The notes beneath the pieces are model-generated. The model worked only from the letters and a program-made list of their open reading frames with translations. It was not told the origin of the DNA and ran no database searches. The translations under genes and the position numbers were made by a program. Of a stretch of 64,000 nucleotides of DNA, positions 55,303 through 63,498 are shown piece by piece. Numbering within the stretch: the first letter of the stretch is position 1; each line of letters begins with the position of its first letter. The stretch is from an uncultured Kordiimonas sp. (GTDB lineage: Bacteria > Pseudomonadota > Alphaproteobacteria > Sphingomonadales > Kordiimonadaceae), in the NCBI GenBank assembly GCA_947503575.1, contig CANNDZ010000001.1, forward strand, positions 682,001 through 746,000. Direction: 5' to 3'.

Positions 55303-56783
55303 TGTTTCGACTCCGTAACGGTTGGTTTTTCCCAAGCGGTCAGTTTTTCACGGGCGGCCCCAATTTGCGCGCGCACATTATCGGGTGCCGTACCACCAAA
55401 CGAGGTGCGGCTCGCGACCGATGCCTCCACCGATAGCACATCAAAAACCGCCTCGGTGATTTTGGGCTCGGCTGATTGCATGTCTACGAGCGGGAGGGCG
55501 GCAAGATCACATTTTTGATTTTCCGCCAGCTTCACAATCGCACCGGTGACATGATGCGCGTCCCGAAACGGCATTTTCAACTCCCGCACCAGCCAGTCGG
55601 CAAGGTCCGTCGCGGTCGAGAAGCCTTGCCCGGCGGCGTTGCGCATGGCGTCCGGGTTCGGGCGGAAGTCGGCCATCATGCCGGTCATCGCCACAAGGCA
55701 CAGCTCAAAGTCGTCCACCGCCTGAAAAACCGGTTCTTTGTCTTCCTGCATGTCCTTGGAGTAAGCGAGCGGCAAGCCCTTCATCACCATCATCAGGCCC
55801 GAAAGCGCGCCCGCAATGCGGCCCACCTTGGCGCGCACCAGCTCGGCGGCGTCGGGGTTGCGTTTTTGCGGCATGATCGAGCTGCCGGTGGAAAAACTGT
55901 CTGACAACGTCAGAAAACCAAACGCAGGCGTTGCCCACAAAACAATCTCGTCCGCGAGGCGCGACAGATGCGTCGACGCAATCGACAGCGCCGCCATCAG
56001 CTCCAGCGCAAAATCGCGGGATGAGACGGCATCAAGGGAGTTCGCCATCGGCCGGTCAAACTCAAGCGCCGCGGCCGTCATGTGCCGGTCGATCGGGAAG
56101 CCCGTGCCCGCCAGCGCTGCGGCCCCCAGCGGGCTTTCGTTCAGGCGCGCCCTGCAATCCGCCAATCTTGCGCGGTCGCGGAACGCCATTTCCGCGTATG
56201 CCATGATGTGATGGCCAAGGGTGACGGGCTGCGCCGTTTGCAGGTGCGTGAAACCGGGCATAAGGGTGGCGGCGTGCGCCTCTGCCACATCCAGCAGGGT
56301 ATGGATGAAGTCGGCGTACAGGCCGTCAAACCGGTCAACCGCGCCCCGGCACCACAGGCGAAAATCGGTCGCGACCTGATCATTGCGGGAGCGGGCGGTG
56401 TGCAGCCGTGCGCCCGCGTCGCCCACAATCTCGCGCAGGCGGCTTTCAACATGCATGTGAATGTCTTCAAGGGCCGGGTCAAACGTAAACTCCCCGGCTT
56501 CAATCTCGGCCTTTACCTGGCCGAGCCCCTTATGGATGGCATCCCGGTCCGCGGCGCTGATAATCCCGGTGGCGGCCAGCATGTCAGCGTGCGCCATGGA
56601 ACCAGCAATGTCTTCGGCGTACAGCCGCTTGTCAAACCCGATGGAAGCATTGATTTCCTGCATCACCGCAGAGGGCCCGGCGCCAAAGCGCCCGCCCCAC
56701 ATGGTTTGCTGCCGGGTTTGGCCTTCGCTTGCCTTGCCGTGCGCGGCATCGCCAGTTTTTTTCGCGTTTTCCTGATCGCCCAC
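55299..56783 (-). CDS. argH: Argininosuccinate lyase
   Basis: A 494-residue fumarase-superfamily enzyme, last step of arginine synthesis. [26 protein letters not shown] and the signature [14 protein letters not shown] with the catalytic serine loop are all present. The start is a GTG at 56783 with AAAGG 7 nt upstream; the first about 25 residues are an extra polar tail before MWGGRFG. It is noticeably GC-rich compared with the genes beyond 58 kb. Divergent from tlpA. Confidence 0.96.
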   Translation of the reverse strand: MGDQENAKKTGDAAHGKASEGQTRQQTMWGGRFGAGPSAVMQEINASIGFDKRLYAEDIAGSMAHADMLAATGIISAADRDAIHKGLGQVKAEIEAGEFTFDPALEDIHMHVESRLREIVGDAGARLHTARSRNDQVATDFRLWCRGAVDRFDGLYADFIHTLLDVAEAHAATLMPGFTHLQTAQPVTLGHHIMAYAEMAFRDRARLADCRARLNESPLGAAALAGTGFPIDRHMTAAALEFDRPMANSLDAVSSRDFALELMAALSIASTHLSRLADEIVLWATPAFGFLTLSDSFSTGSSIMPQKRNPDAAELVRAKVGRIAGALSGLMMVMKGLPLAYSKDMQEDKEPVFQAVDDFELCLVAMTGMMADFRPNPDAMRNAAGQGFSTATDLADWLVRELKMPFRDAHHVTGAIVKLAENQKCDLAALPLVDMQSAEPKITEAVFDVLSVEASVASRTSFGGTAPDNVRAQIGAAREKLTAWEKPTVTESKQ

Positions 56784-56934
56784 GGGCTTGCCTTTCCCTT
56801 GCCTTTCTCAGACGAGAAACTATGGTCAAGCCTCGCTTATAGGGGTGCGCCATAAAGAAGGCAATCCGCCAAAGGCTGCCGCGCGTAGCAAGGGCGCGAT
56901 TAGTTGCCACATAGTTAATCGAGGGAGCTTGGCC

Positions 56935-57522
56935 ATGAACGCAAAAACCGGACTGATCGCAGGGATTGTTGTGGGTGCGCTTGCAGCATTGGGCGCGGTG
57001 GTGTTCACGGGCGGTAACGGCACCAAACAGACCGGCGGGATAGAGCCTTACCTCGTGGGGGAAATGGCATCCCTGACCGTACCGGCGGAACCGCAAATGC
57101 TGTCGGATCACATCATCATGGCTGAAAGCGGCGAGCCCAAAAAGCTGTCGGCCATGGCAGGCAAGGCCATGCTGATCAACCTGTGGGCGCCCTGGTGCGC
57201 GCCCTGCCGCGCGGAGATGAAAGAGCTGGCGCATGTGCAAAAGGAACTCGGCGACGATAGTTTTGAGGTTATCGCCATTAATGTGAACCGGGGCGGTATT
57301 CGTGAAGCAGAAGAAACCCTGAAGGAATGGGGCATCGAAGGCTTGGCCCTGTATGCCGAACCCACGATGGCGATCGCGTTTGACCTCGCTGAAGGCGCGC
57401 TGCCCACCAGCTTTGTGGTGGACAAGGCGGGCCGCGTGCGTGCGCTGTACCTCGGCCCGCTGGCGTGGGACAAACCCGAGGGCATCAAGCTCTTTGAAGC
57501 GCTTAAGAAGGGCGAGATTTGA
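56935..57522 (+). CDS. tlpA: TlpA/DsbE-like thiol:disulfide oxidoreductase
   Basis: A 195-residue membrane-anchored thioredoxin-like protein. The N-terminal span (GLIAGIVVGALAALGAVVF) leads to a periplasmic domain with the WAPWCAPCRAE active site and PTSFVVDK (cis-Pro loop). Such reductases serve cytochrome c or copper-site maturation. GGGAG stands upstream of the ATG. The argH/tlpA pair is conserved in Alphaproteobacteria. The last codons are repeated in diverged form at 58509-58562 and, shorter, at 63309-63335. Confidence 0.94.
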   Translation: MNAKTGLIAGIVVGALAALGAVVFTGGNGTKQTGGIEPYLVGEMASLTVPAEPQMLSDHIIMAESGEPKKLSAMAGKAMLINLWAPWCAPCRAEMKELAHVQKELGDDSFEVIAINVNRGGIREAEETLKEWGIEGLALYAEPTMAIAFDLAEGALPTSFVVDKAGRVRALYLGPLAWDKPEGIKLFEALKKGEI

Positions 57523-58466
57523 CGGCTGGACAGTTGGCCAAAATTTCAAAAAACGACGTGGTTACCGTTCTGCGGATTTTTTCACTGGTATGGCTTTGCA
57601 TCGTCGCTAAGCCTATCGTAGCCCAGGAATCGGTGGGTATACCAATTGAACTGGATGCGGATGGCCATGTTCTCGTGTCTGCTTATGTTAACGGCAAGGG
57701 CCCTTTCACCTTTGTGCTGGATTCGGGTGGTGGCGGCAGCCATATGATTTCGGCGTCTGTGGCGGCACAGGCTGAGGTGTCACTTGGTAAACCATCAACC
57801 GGTCAAACGGGGTCCGGCAGCATCCAAATGTGGGATGGGGGTGAACAGAAACTGTCATTCGTAAATAGCATGGGCCAGCAGGCGCAGTTTTTTATCGAAC
57901 AATATACCTTTGGTGAACCCCCCGTTGCGGGCCAGCCTGAGCTGGCAGGCACGATTGGCACGCCCTTGTTTGACCAGTTTGTCGTTGAGCTGGACTTTGC
58001 AAACCTTCAGATGGTTTTGCATGACCCCAAAAGCTGGACCAGACCCGCACAAACGTTTGAGGTAAAGCTGCATTTTGGTTGGTTTTCTAAAGTGCCGCGT
58101 GTTGCCCTGAATATCAACGGGCGAAAGACAAAACTGTTGTTGGATACTGGTGCTTTTGCCGCTGCTGTACTGCCGCCAAAGGCAAGCGCAAAGTTTGGCC
58201 TGGCCGCGACAACCATATCCGGCAGGATAACGACAGGGGCTGAAAACCTGACCACCCGCAACATGGTTGCGGATACTGTTGATTGGGCGGGCCGGTCTTT
58301 TGCGGGGGTCCCTCTTGTGGTGGCCGAGGGGTTTAGTGGCGACGGGGTGCTGGGCATGGGCCTGCTCGCCTGCCACCACTTATGGATATCTTACCCGAAA
58401 AAGAAAATGTATTTGGGCGAAGAGAGCACCAATGCGCTGTGTACTGCAGGCAAACCAGTTGATTGA
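57519..58466 (+). CDS. Retropepsin-like aspartic protease
   Basis: A 315-residue exported protein (hydrophobic stretch about residues 14-33, then AQE). Two pepsin-like half sites are seen: FVLDSGGGGSHM in the first half (DSG) and LLLDTGAFAAAV in the second (DTG), each followed by a hydrophobic flap region such as GTIGTPLFDQFVVELDF. This is the Asp_protease_2 type (PF13650), of unknown bacterial substrate. The start is TTG at 57519, overlapping the tlpA stop, with AGGGCGAG upstream. It looks inserted: a copy of the tlpA tail follows it. Confidence 0.8.
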   Translation: MTAGQLAKISKNDVVTVLRIFSLVWLCIVAKPIVAQESVGIPIELDADGHVLVSAYVNGKGPFTFVLDSGGGGSHMISASVAAQAEVSLGKPSTGQTGSGSIQMWDGGEQKLSFVNSMGQQAQFFIEQYTFGEPPVAGQPELAGTIGTPLFDQFVVELDFANLQMVLHDPKSWTRPAQTFEVKLHFGWFSKVPRVALNINGRKTKLLLDTGAFAAAVLPPKASAKFGLAATTISGRITTGAENLTTRNMVADTVDWAGRSFAGVPLVVAEGFSGDGVLGMGLLACHHLWISYPKKKMYLGEESTNALCTAGKPVD

Positions 58467-58475
58467 TCTGGTGCA

Positions 58476-58562
58476 GGGCACGTCTTGTTCCTCGGGCCGA
58501 TGAAATGAGAAAACCCCGAAGGCATCGCGCTGTTTGAATCGCTGAAGAAGGGTGGGATTTAG
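58476..58562 (+). pseudogene. Diverged remnant of the tlpA 3' end
   Basis: The stretch reads, in one frame, GHVLFLGPMK, a stop, and then ENPEGIALFESLKKGGI and TAG, matching tlpA GRVRALYLGPLAWDKPEGI...LFEALKKGEI with two codons missing and one stop inside. Over the last 18 codons 42 of 54 bases agree with 57469-57522 by hand count. Differences include many third positions, as between orthologues. It lies 9 nt after the retropepsin stop. Confidence 0.75.
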
Positions 58563-58587
58563 ATCGCCAATGAAGATAGAAACGCGT

Positions 58588-59997
58588 CTAAGGGTTTTGT
58601 AACGTTTCGATTTTCTCAATCATTGTGCTTGCGTTCACATTGCCGGGTTCAAGCGTTAACACCTTGCGGTAGTTCAGCAGGGCGGCGGCAGTATCACCCG
58701 CCGCCAACATGGCCTCCCCCAAACTGTCGTAAGCGTTAGGTGACGTTGGGAAAAGCTCGGTGTTGAGAGCAAACACAGCTATGGCATCCTGCGCTTGTTC
58801 CCGCGCTAGAAACGCATAGCCAATAGTATTCAATAGCCTTTCGCTTTCAGACAGGTCATAGCGCCCGGTTTGTCTCATCGCGACCGTATAAGCCGCAATA
58901 ACTTCCTCCGCCGTCATGGTCTGATGTCCTGCAAGTGCAACCAACAGCGGCGTTGTTGGCACGTCACCTGTGATGATTTCATGCAAGAGCATTTGTGCTA
59001 AAGAAATCGCGAGCTCATTATTTTGTGTGTCATCTGTGCACACCATAACGCCCACTTTTTCATCTGGTGCGTATCTGATATTGGCGCGAGCGCCGCCGCC
59101 TCTGTGACCTAATGTTAAGACGCCGTTTCGGTTTTCTATGATGGTGCCAAGGCTGTAGTTATCAAACCGGTATTCATTATTGAGCAGCAGGCTTTCCCAG
59201 CTTTTTGCCTCAATAACAGAGCCATTGTTGATACCCAAAAACAGGCGGGCCATGTCGTTTGCTGTTGTCTCGTAACCGCCTGCGCTCATGAGGAGTGCTG
59301 GCTGTGTTTGATCCCTCTGTGACGGATGTTTGGTGTTCGTCATTCCTGCGGGCGCAGTAATATATTGGTCAACCAATGCATCGAAGCTTTGTTCCAGTTT
59401 GGTTGCCAGTATCATCTCACCGACTGCGTACCCTGATTGGCGGTAGCGGGAATATTGGCCGGGCTGATAGTCGAGCGGCGCATCTTTTACCATGCGGTAA
59501 ACATCTTCATTGCCCGATTTAGGGTTTGAAGCGAGTTCGCTGAAATCGGGTCTGTTTACCACCATCGGGATGCCTGAAGTGTGGTTGAGCAGCCGGTAAA
59601 AGGGTATTGTTTTCCAAGGTTCTGGTGCATCAGTAATATAGTGCTCGAGGGGGGCGCGTAAGCTGATGCGCTTATCTTGCTCAAGCCGTGCATATGTGAT
59701 GGACGCAAGCACTTTGGTGGCGGAAAACAAGCCACATGTTGAATTGGACGAATAGGTGTTACCATCTGCTGTTACGCCAAATCCCTCAGATACAATAATT
59801 TTGTCTCTGGCGACAGCAGTGACGGCCAAGCCGTGTACATCAAAGGCTTCCATCAACTCGGGAATTTTATCGATAGTTGCCAGCTTTGGTGCGACGTTGC
59901 ACCCGGCCAGAATGCCCGTGAGGAAGAGAGAAGACAGCTGTAATGTCAACCGTTTTGAATGCTTTTGCAGGGTAGGCGCCGATGTGATGTTTGGCAT
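58588..59997 (-). CDS. Serine hydrolase (beta-lactamase/PBP4* fold) with C-terminal TPR
   Basis: A 469-residue lipoprotein-like enzyme (lipobox LAGC after residue 30). The SxxK is FSATKVLAS, and the third motif is GHRGGGARA (HxG). The usual YSN is YRQ in PGQYSRYRQSGYAVGEMI, so the second-motif Asn is Gln. After residue 340 come TPR-like repeats (GYAFLAREQAQDAIAVFALN, AALLNYRKVLTLEPGN). Members are beta-lactamase-like esterases or peptidases. The AraC gene next to it is the likely regulator. It looks less GC-rich than argH. Confidence 0.87.
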   Translation of the reverse strand: MPNITSAPTLQKHSKRLTLQLSSLFLTGILAGCNVAPKLATIDKIPELMEAFDVHGLAVTAVARDKIIVSEGFGVTADGNTYSSNSTCGLFSATKVLASITYARLEQDKRISLRAPLEHYITDAPEPWKTIPFYRLLNHTSGIPMVVNRPDFSELASNPKSGNEDVYRMVKDAPLDYQPGQYSRYRQSGYAVGEMILATKLEQSFDALVDQYITAPAGMTNTKHPSQRDQTQPALLMSAGGYETTANDMARLFLGINNGSVIEAKSWESLLLNNEYRFDNYSLGTIIENRNGVLTLGHRGGGARANIRYAPDEKVGVMVCTDDTQNNELAISLAQMLLHEIITGDVPTTPLLVALAGHQTMTAEEVIAAYTVAMRQTGRYDLSESERLLNTIGYAFLAREQAQDAIAVFALNTELFPTSPNAYDSLGEAMLAAGDTAAALLNYRKVLTLEPGNVNASTMIEKIETLQNP

Positions 59998-60107
59998 GGC
60001 CGGTCCTTATAGTTAGATGTCGCGAAATTTGCCGGATTTGTTGAACGCAAGTTTCTGGGCCACCGTGCATCATTTGCTTGAAAGATGTCTTATTGATTTC
60101 GCCGAAA

Positions 60108-61184
60108 CTATGGTTGATTTCGCGGAAGACGGCCGGATTGGGGGATTTCAGGTATTGATGGTTTCAGGCTTCTTCGATACTGAGAAGGGGTCATGTTTTC
60201 GCTCTCCCGAAAAGCGCGGTTAAAGGGCGAAATAGAGTTGAAACCGCAGTCCATTGCAATTGTTAGAATAGGAAGGGCGTTTGTGGCAGGGTCTTGCATG
60301 GCTTTTTTGGCAGCTGATATCCGATAGTCATTAATGAAACTGTTGAAGTTTTGGTAGCCAAGGGTTTGGTTGATAAGCGCGCGCAGGCGGTGTTGGGTTA
60401 CCGCTAGTTTTTTCGCCAATGTTGTTATTTTAAGGTCCGGTGATCGGAAAGCTTCGTCAGACGTCATTATGGTCTCAAGTCTGGCCAGAAGCTCTGCGTC
60501 ATCTTGGCTGGTTTTCTTCGCGGGCGGCGTACCACTGAAGCTTAGCACTTCTGGCTTCGCACCTAATATCCAGAAGCAAGTCCAGGCAATCCCGGGCCAA
60601 ACCGTAGCGATCCAAAGCGTTTGGAAAGCCATTCCTGGTGGTCGAAAATCGCTGGCTTCAACCAACGCTGCGGCTATGGCAACAAAACTGATAATAAGAA
60701 CAAAATAAACACGGGCTCTGCGCCTTCCTTCAAGCAGATCATCCGCTCGCCCCAAAAGTGTTGTCGCGATCAGGTGGATCATAAGAGCAACAGAGAAGAA
60801 TTCGGCAGTGTAGACAAATGGTTGCGGGTTCCATGCCGCTATTTCAAATTGATAGAACCTCGTGGCCAGAATCGGCAGTGAATAGATTACGCCGACGGCA
60901 ACGTGGTGCCAGCGCAATTTAAAATTGCGCTGGAACAGTGAAAGGGCAAACAGCCATACGAAAACAAGATGCGGAATGTCTACAAATCGAACCAGCATAT
61001 TAAGTGTCTCCGGCAACCGAAACGGTTCAATAGTAAAGCCCACATAGGCGGCCATAACGCTTAAGCTTGCTAGAAAGAGATAAGGGGCGCTTCGTGTATT
61101 TCGGAGATCTCGTGCGGAGTAAACAGCGAGCAGGCCAAGCAAACCAACACCGGAAAACCTGATAAATGCATCAAACATAACCAT
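60108..61184 (-). CDS. Membrane-anchored AraC-family transcriptional regulator
   Basis: A 358-residue protein with seven N-terminal spans (about residues 5-210) and a C-terminal AraC/XylS HTH pair (LKITTLAKKLAVTQHRLRALI and TIAMDCGFNSISPFNRAFRE). This 7TM-AraC class senses signals at the membrane and usually controls the adjacent hydrolase. Start at the first of two ATGs (MVMFDAF). The gap of 110 nt to the serine hydrolase could hold its binding site. Confidence 0.88.
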   Translation of the reverse strand: MVMFDAFIRFSGVGLLGLLAVYSARDLRNTRSAPYLFLASLSVMAAYVGFTIEPFRLPETLNMLVRFVDIPHLVFVWLFALSLFQRNFKLRWHHVAVGVIYSLPILATRFYQFEIAAWNPQPFVYTAEFFSVALMIHLIATTLLGRADDLLEGRRRARVYFVLIISFVAIAAALVEASDFRPPGMAFQTLWIATVWPGIAWTCFWILGAKPEVLSFSGTPPAKKTSQDDAELLARLETIMTSDEAFRSPDLKITTLAKKLAVTQHRLRALINQTLGYQNFNSFINDYRISAAKKAMQDPATNALPILTIAMDCGFNSISPFNRAFRESENMTPSQYRRSLKPSIPEIPQSGRLPRNQP

Positions 61185-61215
61185 AACCGATCTCTAGGGG
61201 TTATCTTTTGTGGCT

Positions 61216-61443
61216 TCAACGAAAATCGATAGGGTTGAATTGCAGTGCTCTGGCGACCTTTTCATTGCTGAGGGAAACATCTGGTTTTGACCAATTCCTG
61301 TGAAAAAGTTGCAGCTGCGCCTCGTTGCTTGCGCCCGGCCACCAGTTCTGTCCCATAGATTTTATCCGTAGGCTTTCTCCAGTGTAGTTAATTTGAGCTC
61401 TCGTTTCCTGGCGGGGGTGGTAATGCCGCCCTAAACCTTCGAT
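61216..61443 (-). pseudogene. Possible C-terminal gene remnant or small ORF upstream of the AraC gene
   Basis: In the 328-nt interval before the CxxCH lipoprotein, one minus-strand frame stays open for 75 codons to a TGA at 61216, with a TAA just upstream (61444-61446). From the inner ATG at 61356 it would be a 46-residue peptide starting MGQNWWPGASNEAQ. The composition is protein-like and polar, but no start is supported by a ribosome site, and I recognise no family. It may be the end of a lost gene, or chance. Confidence 0.25.
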
Positions 61444-61512
61444 TTAGGCGCAATTCTGGGCCATGTGTGGTTTAATGGGGTTAGAGGCCTGCATGAAGGG
61501 GGAGCGGTTGAT

Positions 61513-61965
61513 ATGAAAATTTTGTCTTTAGCGGTAGGCGCTTGCATGTTCCTTAGCCTCGCGGGGTGCGAAACGAGTAATGGCATTAATGGTGGCAGTG
61601 AGGGCGATTTTCCTCAGGTCGCTAATCCGCCGCCTTTTGATTATGCGGACGGCGAGGATTTGCGCACGGGCATGCATGAGCTTGCTTATGCGCTGCAAAG
61701 GCTCGATCGCGCGCTTGCAACCCAATATGATGAAACCGCGCGTTTCCATGACTCCGTGATGGACAGCCTGAATAGAATTGAGCGGATCGGGCGGAGCCTG
61801 CGGTATGGTGACATGCAGTCCAACCACGCGTTTTTGGCAGACGGCATGGATGACTTCCTCGCGGATGTGGATATGGCCAAGCAGTATGCCGAGAGAAAAC
61901 GCTATTATATGGCGGGCCGCGTTACCGGTGCCTGTATTAGTTGCCATAAAGCCAACCCTTATTGA
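61513..61965 (+). CDS. Lipoprotein with C-terminal CxxCH heme motif
   Basis: A 150-residue protein. LSLAGC (Cys 19) is a lipobox. The body is helical (LRTGMHELAYALQRLDRAL and HDSVMDSLNRIERIGRSL) and ends in GACISCHKANPY, one CxxCH at residues 141-145. This resembles the four-helix cytochrome c'/c-556 arrangement with a C-terminal heme site, here tethered to the membrane. The ATG has GGGGGAG 7 nt upstream. A palindromic repeat element follows the stop. Confidence 0.8.
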   Translation: MKILSLAVGACMFLSLAGCETSNGINGGSEGDFPQVANPPPFDYADGEDLRTGMHELAYALQRLDRALATQYDETARFHDSVMDSLNRIERIGRSLRYGDMQSNHAFLADGMDDFLADVDMAKQYAERKRYYMAGRVTGACISCHKANPY

Positions 61966-61997
61966 TGTGTAGGCAAACGCTGGTGCAGGGTACGTAG

Positions 61998-62093
61998 ACG
62001 GAGCCAGTGGATGCCGGGGTCAAGCCCCGGTATGACGGTGAGATGTATCAAGCCCCGGTAGGGCAAGTGAGCCCGGGGGTAGGCTCCGTTTTC
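61998..62093. repeat. Structured palindromic (REP-like) intergenic element
   Basis: An outer 8-bp stem ACGGAGCC / GGCTCCGT (61998-62005 / 62082-62089) encloses a core palindrome (62011-62019 / 62025-62033, CCGGGG-TCAAG-CCCCGG) and a second GC stem (62053-62058 / 62073-62078). The core with GGATGCCGGGGTCAAGC and TATGACG is the type of dispersed extragenic palindrome found in many alphaproteobacterial genomes. A TTTT follows the outer stem, so it may also end the cytochrome lipoprotein transcript. Confidence 0.6.
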
Positions 62094-62099
62094 AGGGCA

Positions 62100-63182
62100 T
62101 CATCGTACCGGCAAAGTTAGCGCAATGCCGCTGCCGCCGCTATCTTGTTGTGCCTGCAGGTTGAACAGAATACGCAGCATCATGAAAACTTCTTTACTGC
62201 TGGTGTCGCCGCTGTCGATAGCAAACCAGGTGCCCAAATGGTTAACCGAAACAATTGCGGATGAGGGGCGGTTATTACTGGTTTTTACACGGAACCCGAG
62301 CCGATCATGAACTTCACGGTCCTGGATGGCCGGGTCCAGCGTGTCCTCCTCAATAAAAGAGGACAAATACCGCATCACGCCGAGCAAAGGCCTGGTCTCA
62401 AGCGCAAGGGTTGAGCTGTCGCCCTTTAAACCCAGCGAAAGCTTTACTTCACTGCTTTCAGGATCAAGGCCGAAGGTTTTATGAACCTCTGTCCAGTCCG
62501 GGGACCGCCTGCCTTCGTCGGACAAAATCATTACCAAAGTGTCTGATTTTTCGCCTGCGACTTCAGTGCCGATAGTAATTTTGCCGGCTCTTTGCAGGTT
62601 CCCGAGAGCAGACACTGCGCGCGTGAAGCGCCGGTACTCTGCAGGAAATCCGCTGGATTGACTATATTGCTGATCATAATTGCGAACACCATTGATCGAG
62701 CGCGAAAGCGGCAGAAGAACAGTGTCCAGCGACCAGCCATTTTCCAGCAAAATGAAAATTGGAGGAAGCTTGATGGGCAGCAATAGCTCTTTTGAAAATT
62801 CCCTGCCTAACAGGGGCTTGTAGACGATGGTTGGCTGCTCGGCATAACTGATGCTGGGCGATAGCCTGCCCGTGGATACCACGCTGCTGTCGAGTGTCGC
62901 TTCCCCGCCCAGGCGGAATGTCAGATCCGGGGACACAGTGATGCTGTCAATTTGCATGAATACAGGGGCTTCGGAATGGCGCAGACGAACCAGATTTGCC
63001 AGCAGCTCTTCACGGTCTGTGGCGGCAATAACCTCGATATAGTTCCCGCGGCTTTCTTCCAAATATTGCGGCCCAAAGCTTGAGCAAGCTGCCAAATGCA
63101 GGCAAGCCAAAATGCCAAGGCCCCAGTTAATGCAGCTATGGCTTTTTGCCAATAACGCGTTCACGACACGTTCCAAATGCAT
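62100..63182 (-). CDS. Lipoprotein of unknown function
   Basis: A 360-residue protein. The N-terminal hydrophobic stretch ends at LAAC (about residue 33), a lipobox. The start of the mature part, NYIEVIAATDREELLANLVRLRHSEAPVFMQIDSITVSP, follows a pattern (E-x-L-L-x-N-L-V-R-L-R) seen in a scattered family of uncharacterised bacterial lipoproteins. The rest is mixed alpha/beta without recognised motif. GGAG stands 7 nt before the ATG. It lies between the repeat element and a tlpA-tail-like scar. Confidence 0.7.
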   Translation of the reverse strand: MHLERVVNALLAKSHSCINWGLGILACLHLAACSSFGPQYLEESRGNYIEVIAATDREELLANLVRLRHSEAPVFMQIDSITVSPDLTFRLGGEATLDSSVVSTGRLSPSISYAEQPTIVYKPLLGREFSKELLLPIKLPPIFILLENGWSLDTVLLPLSRSINGVRNYDQQYSQSSGFPAEYRRFTRAVSALGNLQRAGKITIGTEVAGEKSDTLVMILSDEGRRSPDWTEVHKTFGLDPESSEVKLSLGLKGDSSTLALETRPLLGVMRYLSSFIEEDTLDPAIQDREVHDRLGFRVKTSNNRPSSAIVSVNHLGTWFAIDSGDTSSKEVFMMLRILFNLQAQQDSGGSGIALTLPVR

Positions 63183-63308
63183 AGTTGTTCTCCGGCCCCT
63201 GATCGAGAATGATTGCTTTGTAATACGTACACTCTGGAGTTGAATGTAGGCACTTTCAAGAGGCGATTACCAGATGACTGGGCATCTGAAGATGTCAGGC
63301 AAGCCCAA

Positions 63309-63335
63309 GAAACCCTGAAGAAGGATGAGATTTAG
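63309..63335 (+). other. Third, short tlpA-tail-like sequence
   Basis: The 27 nt GAAACC...TTTAG match the remnant at 58536-58562 at 23 of 27 positions and encode ETLKKDEI and a TAG stop (compare tlpA EALKKGEI). Upstream similarity is weak; a Trp codon in register is the main further hint. The rest of the 316-nt interval 63183-63498 holds no convincing gene. Chance resemblance is possible for so short a match. Confidence 0.4.
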
Positions 63336-63498
63336 CCACAATTTGCCTGTGTGCCTCGCTCAACTGATTGGGCTTCAGAGATGTTCTGTGATGGTCGGGT
63401 TGCGTGAGGCTCTTGTTTATTTTTGGGTGGCGATGATGCGCGGTGCTTTGATCAAGAAATAGACCGCCCGATAATGTGGCATTCAGCATTACGTTCGC

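Noticed and set aside
63295-63489. 64-residue minus-strand frame before the Lrp gene
   Set aside because: His/Pro/Ser-rich, no ribosome site, and overlaps the tlpA-tail-like sequence on the other strand.
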